The position numbers and the translations under genes are program-made. The notes below the pieces were generated by a model. The model was given only the letters and a program-made list of their open reading frames with translations. It had not been told where the DNA came from and searched no databases. 44,546 nt of DNA from Flavobacteriales bacterium (GTDB taxonomy: Bacteria; Bacteroidota; Bacteroidia; Flavobacteriales; Flavobacteriaceae): assembly GCA_027039975.1 (NCBI GenBank), contig JALWFE010000043.1:1-44546 (forward strand), read 5' to 3'. Shown in pieces: positions 1 to 9,325 of the stretch. Within the stretch, counting starts at the first letter, position 1, and every line of letters starts with the position of its first letter.

Positions 1-860
1 TAACGGTAAGCAATAATCCGGTGCGTATATTGTCCGAATTCATAATCAAAGCTTGTTACCTCAAAGTTTTGATGATTAATCGTGCAAGATTTCCAATTAT
101 CAGCGGTGGAAGCTTCAAAAAGAAGGGTTTCGGATTGATTGGCGCGGATGAAAAATTTGGCGCCTTGCTCGTGATAAAAATCCGTCACTTCCTTAATGTA
201 AGAACCGGCATCCATACGCACGCTTGCAGGAGTAATTTTATGTGCTTGAAGCGAGTCCCATATGCGTTTATGCGTAGAAAGTTGTTCGGTTTTGACACTG
301 CAATTTCCGTTTCTTCCTTCTATATAAACCGGAATATTGTTGATGGACGCCACAGCCGGAAAATAGCCTTTTTTGTGTTTATAACTATATGTGGCATCGT
401 ATTTTTCGGTAGGGATAAATACGTGGTCAAAATCCAGTGTCAGATTTTCATGCCCGGGTTTCAATTGTTCGAAATAAACGGCCGAACGGATTAAAAACCG
501 GTTTAACTTCTCATTGATGTTGATTTTATTTTTCTTGCCATCGGTTATTCCGATAAATTCGGATGCGGTGGACAATTCTTTATCGGCACGAAGAATCGTG
601 TCGGGCGATGGAATGTTGATTTTTTTGAGATGTTGGAGCGTATTTTCGGTGATGTATTTGACATCTTCGGCAGCACTTCCTCCGCTCAAAACGGTGTAGA
701 GCCGTGTCAAGACAATATCAGCATAGCTGTATGTCGCATTATTTTTCCGCTTACCCAATTCATTTTCAATGAATTGAACTGCACCTTTTGAAATTAATTG
801 CTTGTGGATTATTGTTATTCCGCCAAAAGGTGTTACCTTTGAATTAAATTGTGTAATCAT
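1..860 (-). CDS. IS1380-family transposase, 5' part (runs off left edge)
   Basis: Open reading frame on the minus strand from the ATG at 860-858 to the window edge without a stop, 286 codons visible. It begins MITQFNSKVTPFGGIT. A DDE-transposase block resembling the IS1380 group is visible: TLDFDHVFIP followed by a YSYKHKKGYFP stretch, and later SVRMDAGSYIKEV, which carry the likely first and second catalytic aspartates. The family is called from these motifs only; the third acidic residue lies beyond the edge. The protein would catalyse cut-and-paste transposition of its own element. Only the promoter-side end of the element is in the window, so the inverted repeats cannot be matched. A 5-bp inverted repeat (TCACC/GGTGA, 861-876) abuts the start codon. 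Confidence 0.85.
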   Translation of the reverse strand, partial: MITQFNSKVTPFGGITIIHKQLISKGAVQFIENELGKRKNNATYSYADIVLTRLYTVLSGGSAAEDVKYITENTLQHLKKINIPSPDTILRADKELSTASEFIGITDGKKNKININEKLNRFLIRSAVYFEQLKPGHENLTLDFDHVFIPTEKYDATYSYKHKKGYFPAVASINNIPVYIEGRNGNCSVKTEQLSTHKRIWDSLQAHKITPASVRMDAGSYIKEVTDFYHEQGAKFFIRANQSETLLFEASTADNWKSCTINHQNFEVTSFDYEFGQYTHRIIAYR

Positions 861-885
861 TCACCTAAATTGGTGAAAATTTTTG

Positions 886-915
886 AGACCTGCAAATACT
901 TGCAGGTCTTTTTTT
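886..915 (+). terminator. Hairpin with U-run between transposase and T9SS lipoprotein gene; possible IS end
   Basis: A 9-bp perfect stem, AGACCTGCA (886-894) with TGCAGGTCT (901-909), has a 6-nt loop and is followed by a run of T to 915. It reads as an intrinsic terminator on the plus strand. It lies upstream of the transposase start, so it could insulate transcription into or out of the insertion sequence, or form part of the element's end. Confidence 0.55.
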
Positions 916-1000
916 ATCAATCATTTAGAATTGTTTTACCGAATTATACTTGCGGATTTAAGGTGTTATTCAATTAACAATTATAGTTCCATTAATTTTT

Positions 1001-1008
1001 TATATTTG
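1001..1008 (+). promoter_or_regulatory. Bacteroidota -7 promoter element TATATTTG
   Basis: TATATTTG matches the TAnnTTTG consensus of the Bacteroidota housekeeping sigma factor and sits 24 nt before the ATG at 1033. I see no clear TTTG element 19-21 nt further upstream. Confidence 0.45.
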
Positions 1009-1032
1009 CTTTTTTTACATAAAGTATTAAGT

Positions 1033-4000
1033 ATGAAATATAAAAATTCCATTTTATTATTGATGATAGCCGGATTGTTATTGTCCGGTTGTTCACAAGT
1101 TGATACCGGTAAAAATGATATCAACCGTCTCAGGAAAAAACACGAGACTTTTTTAGCTAATTCTCCTTTTAAATATACCAAAACTTTATCCAAAATCGAA
1201 AGGAAAAAGTTGGGATTACCGCCAAGCCCATATTTGGAAAGACAATGGGAATTAACGATGAATCCCCGTTTGGGATATCCGACGCCTGAAAAAATTTACG
1301 AGATACAAAAACGTATTAGAGCCGGCGAATACCAAACCCGTAGTGTTCCGGGATTATATACCAACCCTTGGATTGAAAGAGGTCCCGGGAATGTCGGCGG
1401 ACGTACCAAAGCGGTGATGTTCGACCCTAACGATCCAACACACAAACGTGTGTTTGCCGGTGGCGTCAGTGGCGGTTTATGGATAAATTTTGATATTTCA
1501 AGCTCTTCGTCACGTTGGTATAATGTAAGTTTGCCTCATAATTTGGCTGTAAGTTCCATAACTTATGATCCGAACAATCCTCAAAATATGTTTATCGGTA
1601 CCGGCGAATCTTATACCGGTGGTGCTGTCAATGGAAACGGTATTTGGCGGTCAACCGATGGCGGATTTACTTGGGAACACGTTTTCGGAGGACAAGACGG
1701 TCAAGCACAATTTGTTTCCAATGCAACGTTAACTATCAATTCACCTGCCGGTTTGCAAGGCGATTATTTTGCCGTTAAATCCGCTTTCGGTGATACGGAT
1801 TTTACCAGTTTTTCAGGCAATTTGGTATTGGTAGATGACGGTTCTTCCGATCCGACTCTTGGTTGTAATGCTTTAACCAATGCCGCCGCTATCAATGGTA
1901 ATATTGCCGTTATAGAACGCGGTACCTGTTATTTTGTCGATAAAGTCAAAAACGCTCAAAATGCCGGAGCAATCGGTGTTTTAATGATCAATAATGTCGG
2001 TGGAAATCCTATCATTATGGGCGGAACGGATAATACCATAACCATCCCGGCGGTTATGATTTCAAAAAATGACGGGCAAGCCATATTAAACGCTTTGAAT
2101 AACTCCACTTCTATAATGGCAACGATTACCAACAATAATACCCCCATATCTATCGGATATATAGTGCCCGGCACTATGCATATTAATGATATTGTTGCAA
2201 GAGATAATAACGGCACAACTGAAATTTATGCTACTGCCGGAGATAGTTATTATGGAAACGCTTCTTCATTTACGGTATTAGGTGAAGGGTATCAAGGATT
2301 GTACAAATCAACCGACAACGGAGCTACTTGGCAACAAGTAACACTACCAACTGCACCGGACGGCTCAACAATGACACCGTTTGATTTGGAAATAGCCGCC
2401 GACAATAAAATTTGGTTGACAACAACCCGGAATACAATTAACGGAAACGCCAACGGAGCTATTATGTCTTCGGACGACGGCAATAATTTTAATGTGGTTT
2501 TGCCATTGACCAATGTCGGACGAACAGAATTGGCCGTTTCAAAAACAGCACCGGGAAAAATGTATTTGATTTACGTTCAAGACGGTATTCCGAAAGGTTT
2601 AAAAACTACCGATGGATTTACAACCTTTAATATTTTTAATCTGCCGGTTGATAATGATTTGAATAGCAACGATTTTACTAACGGACAAGCTTTTTATGAT
2701 TTATTTTTGGAAACAGATCCGGTTAATGATGATATTGTTTATGCCGGTGGTATCGATATATTCAAATCTTTTAACGGTGGTAATACTTGGTCCCAGCGTT
2801 CTTCATATTACGGAACTACCTCGACCAATATCATTCATCCCGACCAGCACGGTATAGCCTTTGCCGATTCTCAACATATTTTGTTCGGAAATGACGGTGG
2901 TGTCGCTTATACTGCCAATGCCGGTGCTACTATTGTGCATCGTAATAATAAATATAACGTTACCCAATTTTATCACATGGCAGTAGCACCTACATCTGCT
3001 TTTAACGGGGATTATTTTATGGGTGGCACCCAAGATAACGGTACCCAATTGTTTGAAAATGCCCCGCAAGATGTAGCTAATTCCATAGAAGCCCAAGGCG
3101 GTGACGGTGCGTATTGTTTCTTTGACCAGGATGGTTCCGACCATTACAGGATTTCCAATTATGTATTTAACGGAAATATCCGTTTGTATAATTACGATAC
3201 GCAAAGTTGGAATACCATCAATTATGAAAACACCTCGCACGGTGATTTTATCAACCAGGAAGCATTGGATTCAAATTTGAATATTTTATACGCCAATTAC
3301 AGTTCCGCAGGGTCAAACGGATATAATTATGTTATACGAAGGTACAGTAATATTTTGGGAGCGGTTCAAAAGCAAAATATTGAAGATCCGTTGTTTCACA
3401 GTTTACCTACGGCATTAAAAGTTTCGCCTTTCACAACAAATTCTTCCAAATTGTTTTTAGGCTTGCAAAACGGCAATTTGTTAAAAATAGAAAATGCCGA
3501 TACGAACCCCGTATTTAGTGATATTACCGGTGATGATTTTGTAGGAAGTATTTCGGATATCGAATTCGGACAAAATGAAGATGAAATATATGTAACGATT
3601 TTTAATTACGGTGTTACCAACATATTTTATACCGATGATGGCGGTATGACTTGGGTCAGTAAAGAAGGTGATTTACCCGATATGCCTGTCAATTGTATTA
3701 TGCCTAATCCTCTTAACGCAGAAGAAGTTATCATCGGTACCGATTTGGGTATTTGGGCAACTCCCAACTTCGGTGATGCTTCTCCCGATTGGTATCCGAC
3801 TTATAACGGTATGAGTGATGTTAAAGTTACCGATATCGAATTGCGTAATGATAACAAAGTATTTGCTTCTACTTATGGACGCGGAATTTTTTCCGGTGAA
3901 TTTTTCGGAACACCTAATGCTATGGACAATGAAAAGATAATTACCGTAAAAGCTTATCCTAATCCTGCAACGGATTTTATTACGGTCTCTTTACCGGAAG

Positions 4001-4173
4001 TTTTTAATGCGACTGCTTCTGTTTATGATTTAAATGGCAAAGAAGTCTTGCACAAAACGATTGACAATACGGCTCTTGTCAAGTTGGATATTTCAGGGCT
4101 TTCGACCGGTTACTATGTCATAAAACTTCATAACGGTTATAAGCGTTATATCGCCAAATTCGTTAAAAAATAA
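1033..4173 (+). CDS. T9SS-sorted lipoprotein with PA domain and BNR/sortilin-like repeats
   Basis: 1046 aa from the ATG at 1033. I chose this start because it gives a lipoprotein signal (MKYKNSILLLMIAGLLLSGC, lipobox Cys20) and a -7 box lies just upstream; the frame stays open further upstream but nothing there looks coding. WxSTDGGxTW-type Asp-box repeats occur in several places (for example KSTDNGATWQQV and YTDDGGMTWVSK), typical of sortilin/BNR propellers. A protease-associated (PA) domain is inserted between two of them, around residues 230-370 (VIERGTCYFVDKVKNAQ). The C-terminus (KAYPNPATDF to the end) is a type A T9SS sorting domain. The protein is therefore probably exported and surface-bound or secreted; its ligand or substrate is unknown. 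A catalytic motif is not visible. The combination of lipobox and T9SS domain is unusual. Confidence 0.88.
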   Translation: MKYKNSILLLMIAGLLLSGCSQVDTGKNDINRLRKKHETFLANSPFKYTKTLSKIERKKLGLPPSPYLERQWELTMNPRLGYPTPEKIYEIQKRIRAGEYQTRSVPGLYTNPWIERGPGNVGGRTKAVMFDPNDPTHKRVFAGGVSGGLWINFDISSSSSRWYNVSLPHNLAVSSITYDPNNPQNMFIGTGESYTGGAVNGNGIWRSTDGGFTWEHVFGGQDGQAQFVSNATLTINSPAGLQGDYFAVKSAFGDTDFTSFSGNLVLVDDGSSDPTLGCNALTNAAAINGNIAVIERGTCYFVDKVKNAQNAGAIGVLMINNVGGNPIIMGGTDNTITIPAVMISKNDGQAILNALNNSTSIMATITNNNTPISIGYIVPGTMHINDIVARDNNGTTEIYATAGDSYYGNASSFTVLGEGYQGLYKSTDNGATWQQVTLPTAPDGSTMTPFDLEIAADNKIWLTTTRNTINGNANGAIMSSDDGNNFNVVLPLTNVGRTELAVSKTAPGKMYLIYVQDGIPKGLKTTDGFTTFNIFNLPVDNDLNSNDFTNGQAFYDLFLETDPVNDDIVYAGGIDIFKSFNGGNTWSQRSSYYGTTSTNIIHPDQHGIAFADSQHILFGNDGGVAYTANAGATIVHRNNKYNVTQFYHMAVAPTSAFNGDYFMGGTQDNGTQLFENAPQDVANSIEAQGGDGAYCFFDQDGSDHYRISNYVFNGNIRLYNYDTQSWNTINYENTSHGDFINQEALDSNLNILYANYSSAGSNGYNYVIRRYSNILGAVQKQNIEDPLFHSLPTALKVSPFTTNSSKLFLGLQNGNLLKIENADTNPVFSDITGDDFVGSISDIEFGQNEDEIYVTIFNYGVTNIFYTDDGGMTWVSKEGDLPDMPVNCIMPNPLNAEEVIIGTDLGIWATPNFGDASPDWYPTYNGMSDVKVTDIELRNDNKVFASTYGRGIFSGEFFGTPNAMDNEKIITVKAYPNPATDFITVSLPEVFNATASVYDLNGKEVLHKTIDNTALVKLDISGLSTGYYVIKLHNGYKRYIAKFVKK

Positions 4174-4186
4174 TGACTTCCAATCA

Positions 4187-4215
4187 AAAAAGCCGCCCGT
4201 CCGGGCGGCTTTTCG
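4187..4215. terminator. Bidirectional intrinsic terminator
   Basis: Perfect stem AGCCGCCCG (4191-4199) / CGGGCGGCT (4202-4210), flanked by A-run and T-run on both sides. It separates the convergent T9SS lipoprotein gene (ending 4173) and the SPFH gene (ending 4243) and can terminate both. Confidence 0.9.
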
Positions 4216-4242
4216 GTATAAATTTATCAGTAAACGCAAATT

Positions 4243-5181
4243 TTATTCAGCTTTATCATTTTCTTTTTCAGCATCTTTGATTTTATTAGCGGCTACCAAA
4301 GACACCACCATATCGTTTAACATTTCACTGGCGGCATTCGGATTGTTAGGTAACAAAATCAAATTCGATTTGGTATCTTGTCCGATGGCTTGCAAAGTAT
4401 CATAATGCTGTGTAATGACAATCAAAGCCGATGCTTCTTGCGGATTGATACCGGCTCGGTTCAACACATCAACGGATTCTTCGAGACCACGAGCTATTTC
4501 ACGGCGTTGGTCGGCGATACCTTTACCTTGCAGGCGTTTACTTTCGGCTTCGGCTTTGGCGCGTTCCACGATTAAAATCCGTTGGGCATCTCCTTCGTAT
4601 TGTGCCGCTACTTTTTCACGTTCGGCTGCATTGATACGGTTCATAGCCGCTTTGACTTGGGCATCGGGGTCGATATCCGTTACCAAAGTTTTGATGATGT
4701 TATACCCGTATTCTATCATCGAATCGTTCAATTCGCTTTTGATGGCAATAGCGATGTCGTCTTTACGTTCAAATACGTCGTCCAAGCGCATTTTGGGTAC
4801 TTCCGCTCTGACTACATCAAAAATATATGATGTAATCTGTGCTGCCGGATCTTCTAGCTTGTAATAAGCATCTTTGACACGATCTTTCGGAATTTGAAAC
4901 TGTGTCGAAACTTTTAGATGAACAAATACATCATCTTTGGTTTTGGTTTCTACGATGACATCCAATTGTTGGATACGCAGGTTAATCGGACGTGATTTGG
5001 TATCTATTATGGGAACTTTAAAATTTAATCCGGCAAACCGTACCGAATGAAATTTTCCCAAACGTTCAACGACCACAGCGGTTTGTTGTTTGACGATAAA
5101 CAAACCGGAAGCTAAAATGATGATAGCTAAAAAAATAATAATAGGTGTTGCAATCATAGTAATAATTTTAGAATTAGTCAT
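4243..5181 (-). CDS. SPFH/band-7 membrane protein (stomatin/prohibitin-like)
   Basis: 312 aa. A single N-terminal membrane segment (residues 8-28, rich in Ile/Leu/Ala) is followed by the SPFH core (VKQQTAVVVERLGKF ... GLNFKVPIIDTKS ... IRIQQLDV-like strand). A helical coiled-coil arm rich in Glu/Ala/Arg (NRINAAEREKVAAQYEGDAQRI) spans about residues 185-230. Length and order match bacterial stomatin-like proteins (paraslipin/QmcA type), which form ring-shaped membrane microdomain scaffolds and modulate membrane proteases. No NfeD-type partner gene is next to it. It is a single-gene unit bounded by terminators on both sides. Confidence 0.9.
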   Translation of the reverse strand: MTNSKIITMIATPIIIFLAIIILASGLFIVKQQTAVVVERLGKFHSVRFAGLNFKVPIIDTKSRPINLRIQQLDVIVETKTKDDVFVHLKVSTQFQIPKDRVKDAYYKLEDPAAQITSYIFDVVRAEVPKMRLDDVFERKDDIAIAIKSELNDSMIEYGYNIIKTLVTDIDPDAQVKAAMNRINAAEREKVAAQYEGDAQRILIVERAKAEAESKRLQGKGIADQRREIARGLEESVDVLNRAGINPQEASALIVITQHYDTLQAIGQDTKSNLILLPNNPNAASEMLNDMVVSLVAANKIKDAEKENDKAE

Positions 5182-5235
5182 TAAAAATACGAAAAATTAG
5201 GAAAAATGTTACAAAAATTTTTATAATTCTTTTCA

Positions 5236-5270
5236 AAAAAAAACCGGACAACTTTGCTGTCCGGCTTTTT
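5236..5270 (-). terminator. Intrinsic terminator of the T9SS/GEVED protein gene
   Basis: Stem CCGGACA (5244-5250) / TGTCCGG (5258-5264). Read on the minus strand it is followed by a long T-run (A-run at 5236-5243). It lies just after the stop of the leftward gene ending at 5289. Confidence 0.85.
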
Positions 5271-5288
5271 ATATGGATTTGGTAAAAA

Positions 5289-8213
5289 TTATTTTACAAT
5301 AATCCTTTTAATTCGTCCGCCTTCATCGTTACCGATACGCAAGAGATAAACACCTTTGGCAACATATTGCATATTCAAATCGTAAGTATATTTTCCGTTT
5401 TGGTTTTTCAGATTGTGATACACGATTTGTTTACCGGCAACAGTATAAACCGTGAGTGTTACGTCTTTACGGTAATTAGGGCTGTCCAGTGTGATGAGGA
5501 AATGATTGTTTTCCAAAGTTTGTAAGGTGATTTGATTGTTTTCAAACACATCAACCGCATCGACACCACCTGTTATATTAACTTTATAATCTTCGGTTTC
5601 ACCATAACTGACATTTGTACAAGGATCGGGAACCGCATGTTGCCAACGGGTTCTCAAACGCATCAAATGTTCTCCGTTAACGGCACTGGAAGGAATGGCA
5701 ACTTGGAAAGTATGCGTATATGTTCCGGCTGTTGTACCGTTAGGTCCGAATTCATAATCATTAACTATTTTTTCCGAGCTTTCAAACACATTATTACCGT
5801 TAAAGTCAATCCAAGCTGTAAAATGTTCTTGCGAATATTCAACGGTAATTGTCATATCATAGGTATTTCCGGCAGTCAAATTGGTCGATAGATTGGTAAA
5901 ATCCGAATAGCCGCTGGTATTGCAAATAGAAGTATTGTCGATTGTTCCGAATTGTAAATGACTGATTTCATCACCGTAAGAACAATCTGATGTCGGTTGA
6001 CAGATATTATGCGAAATTATCGTGTTGAATTCGTCATTAGAAGGATCCGCATCACCGGATAAATTGGTTCTGGCGGAAATCACATGATCGCCCATAGCTG
6101 AGAAATCACCGGTTTGAGTAAAGGTATAAGTTCCGGTAGTGTTACCTGCAATGGGACCGGGAGCTGTTTCATTAACCGTTTGGCCGTCCAACATATAACT
6201 TACGGGTATATTTGATTGTGCTACACCGCCGAAATTAGTAATTTCAATACGTACTTCTTCATTACTACCCAGTCCGGTTCCCGATTGCGGGCTGAGAATA
6301 GCCGTTACACCAACATCGTTAGGAACCAAATTGGATACTTGTACTGTTGCAGAATCATTGGTATTGTCTTGGTCATTGCTTAAAGCCGTGCTTGCCGTGA
6401 TAGTATAAGTATGTCCAACGTTTGACATATCGGCAGTTGTAGCAAATGTAAAGGTAGCAGTTGCTCCCGGTGCAATCGTACCTGTATAGTTTTCGGTAAC
6501 AACGGAACCGTTGTCTATCTGATATTGAACCGGGAAGTTGCTAACAGATTGTAAACCGTAATTAGTGATTTCAACGGTAATTTGTTCACTGTTTGTCAAG
6601 GTCCCTGACACAGGAGCCGTAATATTGGAAATTCCGATATCATAATCAAAATCGGAAGCAAATTTAAAGACGGCTACTTGGTCGGCACGGCCTTGATAGG
6701 TAAAATATTCGCTTATAAACCAAAAAGTTTTGTCGTCGGAAGGATCAACGGTTAGTTGAGCGTAATCTCCGTAACGACTGGTTGTACTGGAAGTTAATCC
6801 CGGTGTTACAATGTCAGGTGTAATAGTCATTTGATTGAGTGGGTCGGAAGCCATTCTACCCGTATAGTGCAGTTCGGGAACTTGGTTCGTATCAACAATA
6901 GTATAACCCAAACCTATGTTGCCCAATCTGTCCATATTGATTGAACCGGCAAATGTATTGTGGTTGCTGGGGTCTATAAAAGTGCCTTCTTGATAGATGT
7001 ACCAAGGGTCGCTATCATTGTCTTGACGCAATTCAAACCAACGGATACCGGCTTTACCTTGATTATTGGTATTGACAACAAAATTTAATACAACCGAATT
7101 GTGGTCGGTAAAACGCCGGTAATTGGTCATAAACATAATGGTTGCTTGAAGTGCGTCGATATCGATACCGTTAGGTTGGGGTAGATTTTGAAAACTTCCG
7201 TTATTAAATACACTGTTAAATGCCGTAGTAGGTAGCACTTGTGGATTTGAAATGGTAGAAGCATTGGGAGTAGTCCAGTTGACATTGATGTTCCAGATTT
7301 TCAAATGATCTTGATTGATGCCGTACCAAGAATCATCTTGCATATAGATGATAGGTGCATTACCGGCCGGTGGCATTTGGTTGCCCATAACATTAAAACC
7401 CGCAGGTGAATAAAACCCGTTGGTTCTGATGCTAGGAAGTGAAAATCCTATCATTTGAGCCGTTTGGTCACCGTTTATCATTTTGTCTCTTTCCAAAGCA
7501 AAAACAACATTACTTGTACTGGCTGAATTGGAATTCATATTTGTGGTTACATAATAGCCATCGCTCCAAATTGAAAATTTAGGATAATCGGGCATACCTC
7601 CGGGAATATCAAAAGCATACATATACCAACCGTCATTAACCGGGTCGGGGCCTTGACTGACGGCTATCAATAATTTGTTAGGGTTAGAAGTTACATCAAA
7701 ATTGGTAATTAAAAATTTATCTGCAAATTGGTCGTATAATACAATCGGATCACCGTCACTGTGATAACCGGGAAATAAAGCGCTTAAATTGGTTTCAGGA
7801 ATCAAAACAGTCCCGTTTTTATCAAATATTTTGAAACCGATATTGTATGCCATAACATAATGATTAGGACCTGCCGCACCGGTCGGATCTGAAGGAGCAT
7901 AACCGTAATGTGTAGCTTCGAATGTCAGTATGGGAGTTCGGACAGGGTGAGACAAGCTGCGTCCCGGTATCTGCAAAAGCGGGTCCGGTCCTTTTGGAAA
8001 ACCTTTTCCGGGTACGATGATATTCTGTCCTGAACGGCGTTTTGGATTTATTTCTCCATTTTTTACTTCCGGCTTGGGCAATGTTTTCCTTGAACTTAAT
8101 GCCGGTACGATTTGAACCGGATCAGACTGAATAACAAAATCCGGCTTTTTTTGTGCTGTAAGATTAATGCCGGTAAATATAACCAGCAATAAAGTTAATA
8201 GTGATATTCTCAT
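5289..8213 (-). CDS. Secreted T9SS protein with CARDB-like and GEVED domains
   Basis: 974 aa with a signal peptide ending about residue 20 (LLLVIFTGINLTAQ). The region to about residue 520 is a large extracellular domain of unknown fold (GFKIFDKNG, WSDGYYVTTN). Two CARDB-like beta-sandwich repeats follow (about 530-750; ITVEITNYGLQSV and VRIEITNFGGVAQ are matching strands). A GEVED domain comes next (AWIDFNGNNVFESSEK ... YGETEDYKVNI, about 800-885). The C-terminus, ending GGRIKRIIVK, is a T9SS type A sorting domain. Proteins of this plan are exported by T9SS and often attached to the cell surface as adhesins or accessory parts of secreted enzymes; no catalytic motif is visible. It has its own terminator and probably its own promoter. 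Confidence 0.88.
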   Translation of the reverse strand: MRISLLTLLLVIFTGINLTAQKKPDFVIQSDPVQIVPALSSRKTLPKPEVKNGEINPKRRSGQNIIVPGKGFPKGPDPLLQIPGRSLSHPVRTPILTFEATHYGYAPSDPTGAAGPNHYVMAYNIGFKIFDKNGTVLIPETNLSALFPGYHSDGDPIVLYDQFADKFLITNFDVTSNPNKLLIAVSQGPDPVNDGWYMYAFDIPGGMPDYPKFSIWSDGYYVTTNMNSNSASTSNVVFALERDKMINGDQTAQMIGFSLPSIRTNGFYSPAGFNVMGNQMPPAGNAPIIYMQDDSWYGINQDHLKIWNINVNWTTPNASTISNPQVLPTTAFNSVFNNGSFQNLPQPNGIDIDALQATIMFMTNYRRFTDHNSVVLNFVVNTNNQGKAGIRWFELRQDNDSDPWYIYQEGTFIDPSNHNTFAGSINMDRLGNIGLGYTIVDTNQVPELHYTGRMASDPLNQMTITPDIVTPGLTSSTTSRYGDYAQLTVDPSDDKTFWFISEYFTYQGRADQVAVFKFASDFDYDIGISNITAPVSGTLTNSEQITVEITNYGLQSVSNFPVQYQIDNGSVVTENYTGTIAPGATATFTFATTADMSNVGHTYTITASTALSNDQDNTNDSATVQVSNLVPNDVGVTAILSPQSGTGLGSNEEVRIEITNFGGVAQSNIPVSYMLDGQTVNETAPGPIAGNTTGTYTFTQTGDFSAMGDHVISARTNLSGDADPSNDEFNTIISHNICQPTSDCSYGDEISHLQFGTIDNTSICNTSGYSDFTNLSTNLTAGNTYDMTITVEYSQEHFTAWIDFNGNNVFESSEKIVNDYEFGPNGTTAGTYTHTFQVAIPSSAVNGEHLMRLRTRWQHAVPDPCTNVSYGETEDYKVNITGGVDAVDVFENNQITLQTLENNHFLITLDSPNYRKDVTLTVYTVAGKQIVYHNLKNQNGKYTYDLNMQYVAKGVYLLRIGNDEGGRIKRIIVK

Positions 8214-8255
8214 AGTATTTGTTTTAAATTAAATCTTTAAATTTACGGTTAAGTG

Positions 8256-8263
8256 CAAATTTA
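8256..8263 (-). promoter_or_regulatory. -7 promoter element (TAAATTTG) for the T9SS/GEVED gene
   Basis: Read on the minus strand this is TAAATTTG, matching TAnnTTTG, 43 nt upstream of the ATG at 8213. No clear -33 TTTG is seen at the usual spacing. Confidence 0.4.
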
Positions 8264-8415
8264 TACATTTTTATTAAATAAAATTTATTTATGATACAAA
8301 AATCATCAAATGTAAGGCAACTTAGATATTTATTATCACGAAACCTTTTTTTTGTCAGTAAAAAATTTACCGGTTAACAGTTAATAAAAACCACAATAAT
8401 TATAAACAAACCCAG

Positions 8416-8423
8416 TATATTTG
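8416..8423 (+). promoter_or_regulatory. -7 promoter element TATATTTG
   Basis: TATATTTG matches TAnnTTTG and ends 18 nt before the ATG at 8442. Transcription would start near 8430, after the possible TTG start at 8427, which is why the ATG at 8442 is preferred for the next gene. Confidence 0.45.
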
Positions 8424-8441
8424 TAATTGAAAAAACAAACT

Positions 8442-9308
8442 ATGAACCAACCGGTTATTTCTCCTTTATCAAAACAAATATTAACGAAAAAAATGAGCGT
8501 TAAAGACCACTTGGTTTCCGGTCAAATGTTTGATTTGTATCACGATGAATCTTGGGATATGCTTTTAACACGTCCGGTTCCGGAAGACCTATCAAAATAT
8601 TACAAATCAACAAATTACAAGCCACACTATCATCGAAATACTTCTTTAACCGATCGTTTGTACAACTGGGTGCGCAACCGTAATTATGCCTATAAATACC
8701 GGTTAATGAAACGGTATTGCCCGGAGATGCAATCGGTGTTGGATTACGGTACGGCTACCGGGGAATTTTTAGAATATTTGTCAAAAAAAAATTTGAATAT
8801 CGCCGGTGTTGAACCTAACGAAAAAGCCGGAAATATTGCAAATATAATAACCGGCAACAAAGTAAAAGCTTCTATCGACGAGATTACCGGAACATTTGAT
8901 GTCATTACTTTATGGCACGTTTTGGAACACGTAAAAGATTTGGATATTCTCATCGAAAAACTCAAAGAACGGTTAAATGAAAAAGGCATACTGGTGATTG
9001 CCGTTCCCAATTTTAAATCTTATGATGCCCGACATTACGGAGAATATTGGGCGGCTTACGATGTACCGCGCCATCTTTGGCATTTTTCACCACTTGCTAT
9101 TTGGAAATTGTTTGACAAACACCAAATGACAGTTATCACTCAAAAACCGTTGTATTTTGACAGTTTTTATGTCAGTTTGCTGTCCGAATGGTATAAAACC
9201 GGCAAAAAAAAACCGGTAAAAGCTTTTTTTACCGGATTGAAGTCCAATTGGCTTGCCCGGAAAACGGGAAATTATTCTTCTTTGATATATATTTTGCAAA
9301 CAAGTTAA
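8442..9308 (+). CDS. Class I SAM-dependent methyltransferase (Methyltransf_23-like)
   Basis: 288 aa from the ATG at 8442; a TTG five codons upstream is less likely because it would precede the predicted transcript start. SAM-binding motif I is seen as VLDYGTATGEFLEY at about residues 99-112. The acidic end of strand 2 is in IAGVEPNEKA, and motif IV is FDVITLWHVLEHVKD. The N-terminal part (VKDHLVSGQMFDLYHDESWDM) has the layout of Bacteroidota methyltransferases whose zinc-ribbon-like N-terminus has lost its cysteines. The substrate cannot be told from sequence; neighbours give no pathway clue. It converges on the barrel-protein gene that ends at 9326, with 17 bp between them. Confidence 0.88.
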   Translation: MNQPVISPLSKQILTKKMSVKDHLVSGQMFDLYHDESWDMLLTRPVPEDLSKYYKSTNYKPHYHRNTSLTDRLYNWVRNRNYAYKYRLMKRYCPEMQSVLDYGTATGEFLEYLSKKNLNIAGVEPNEKAGNIANIITGNKVKASIDEITGTFDVITLWHVLEHVKDLDILIEKLKERLNEKGILVIAVPNFKSYDARHYGEYWAAYDVPRHLWHFSPLAIWKLFDKHQMTVITQKPLYFDSFYVSLLSEWYKTGKKKPVKAFFTGLKSNWLARKTGNYSSLIYILQTS

Positions 9309-9325
9309 TTTCGTACTAATGCCAG

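Noticed and set aside
21-699. Plus-strand reading frames opposite the left end
   Set aside because: They are shadows of the minus-strand transposase, whose motifs are convincing and which runs without stops to the window edge.
883-1032. Upstream extension of the T9SS lipoprotein gene
   Set aside because: It would begin inside the hairpin at 886-915, cover the -7 box, and bury the lipoprotein signal; the ATG at 1033 is a far better start.
8427-8441. TTG start five codons upstream for the methyltransferase
   Set aside because: It lies at or before the predicted transcription start and adds nothing conserved.
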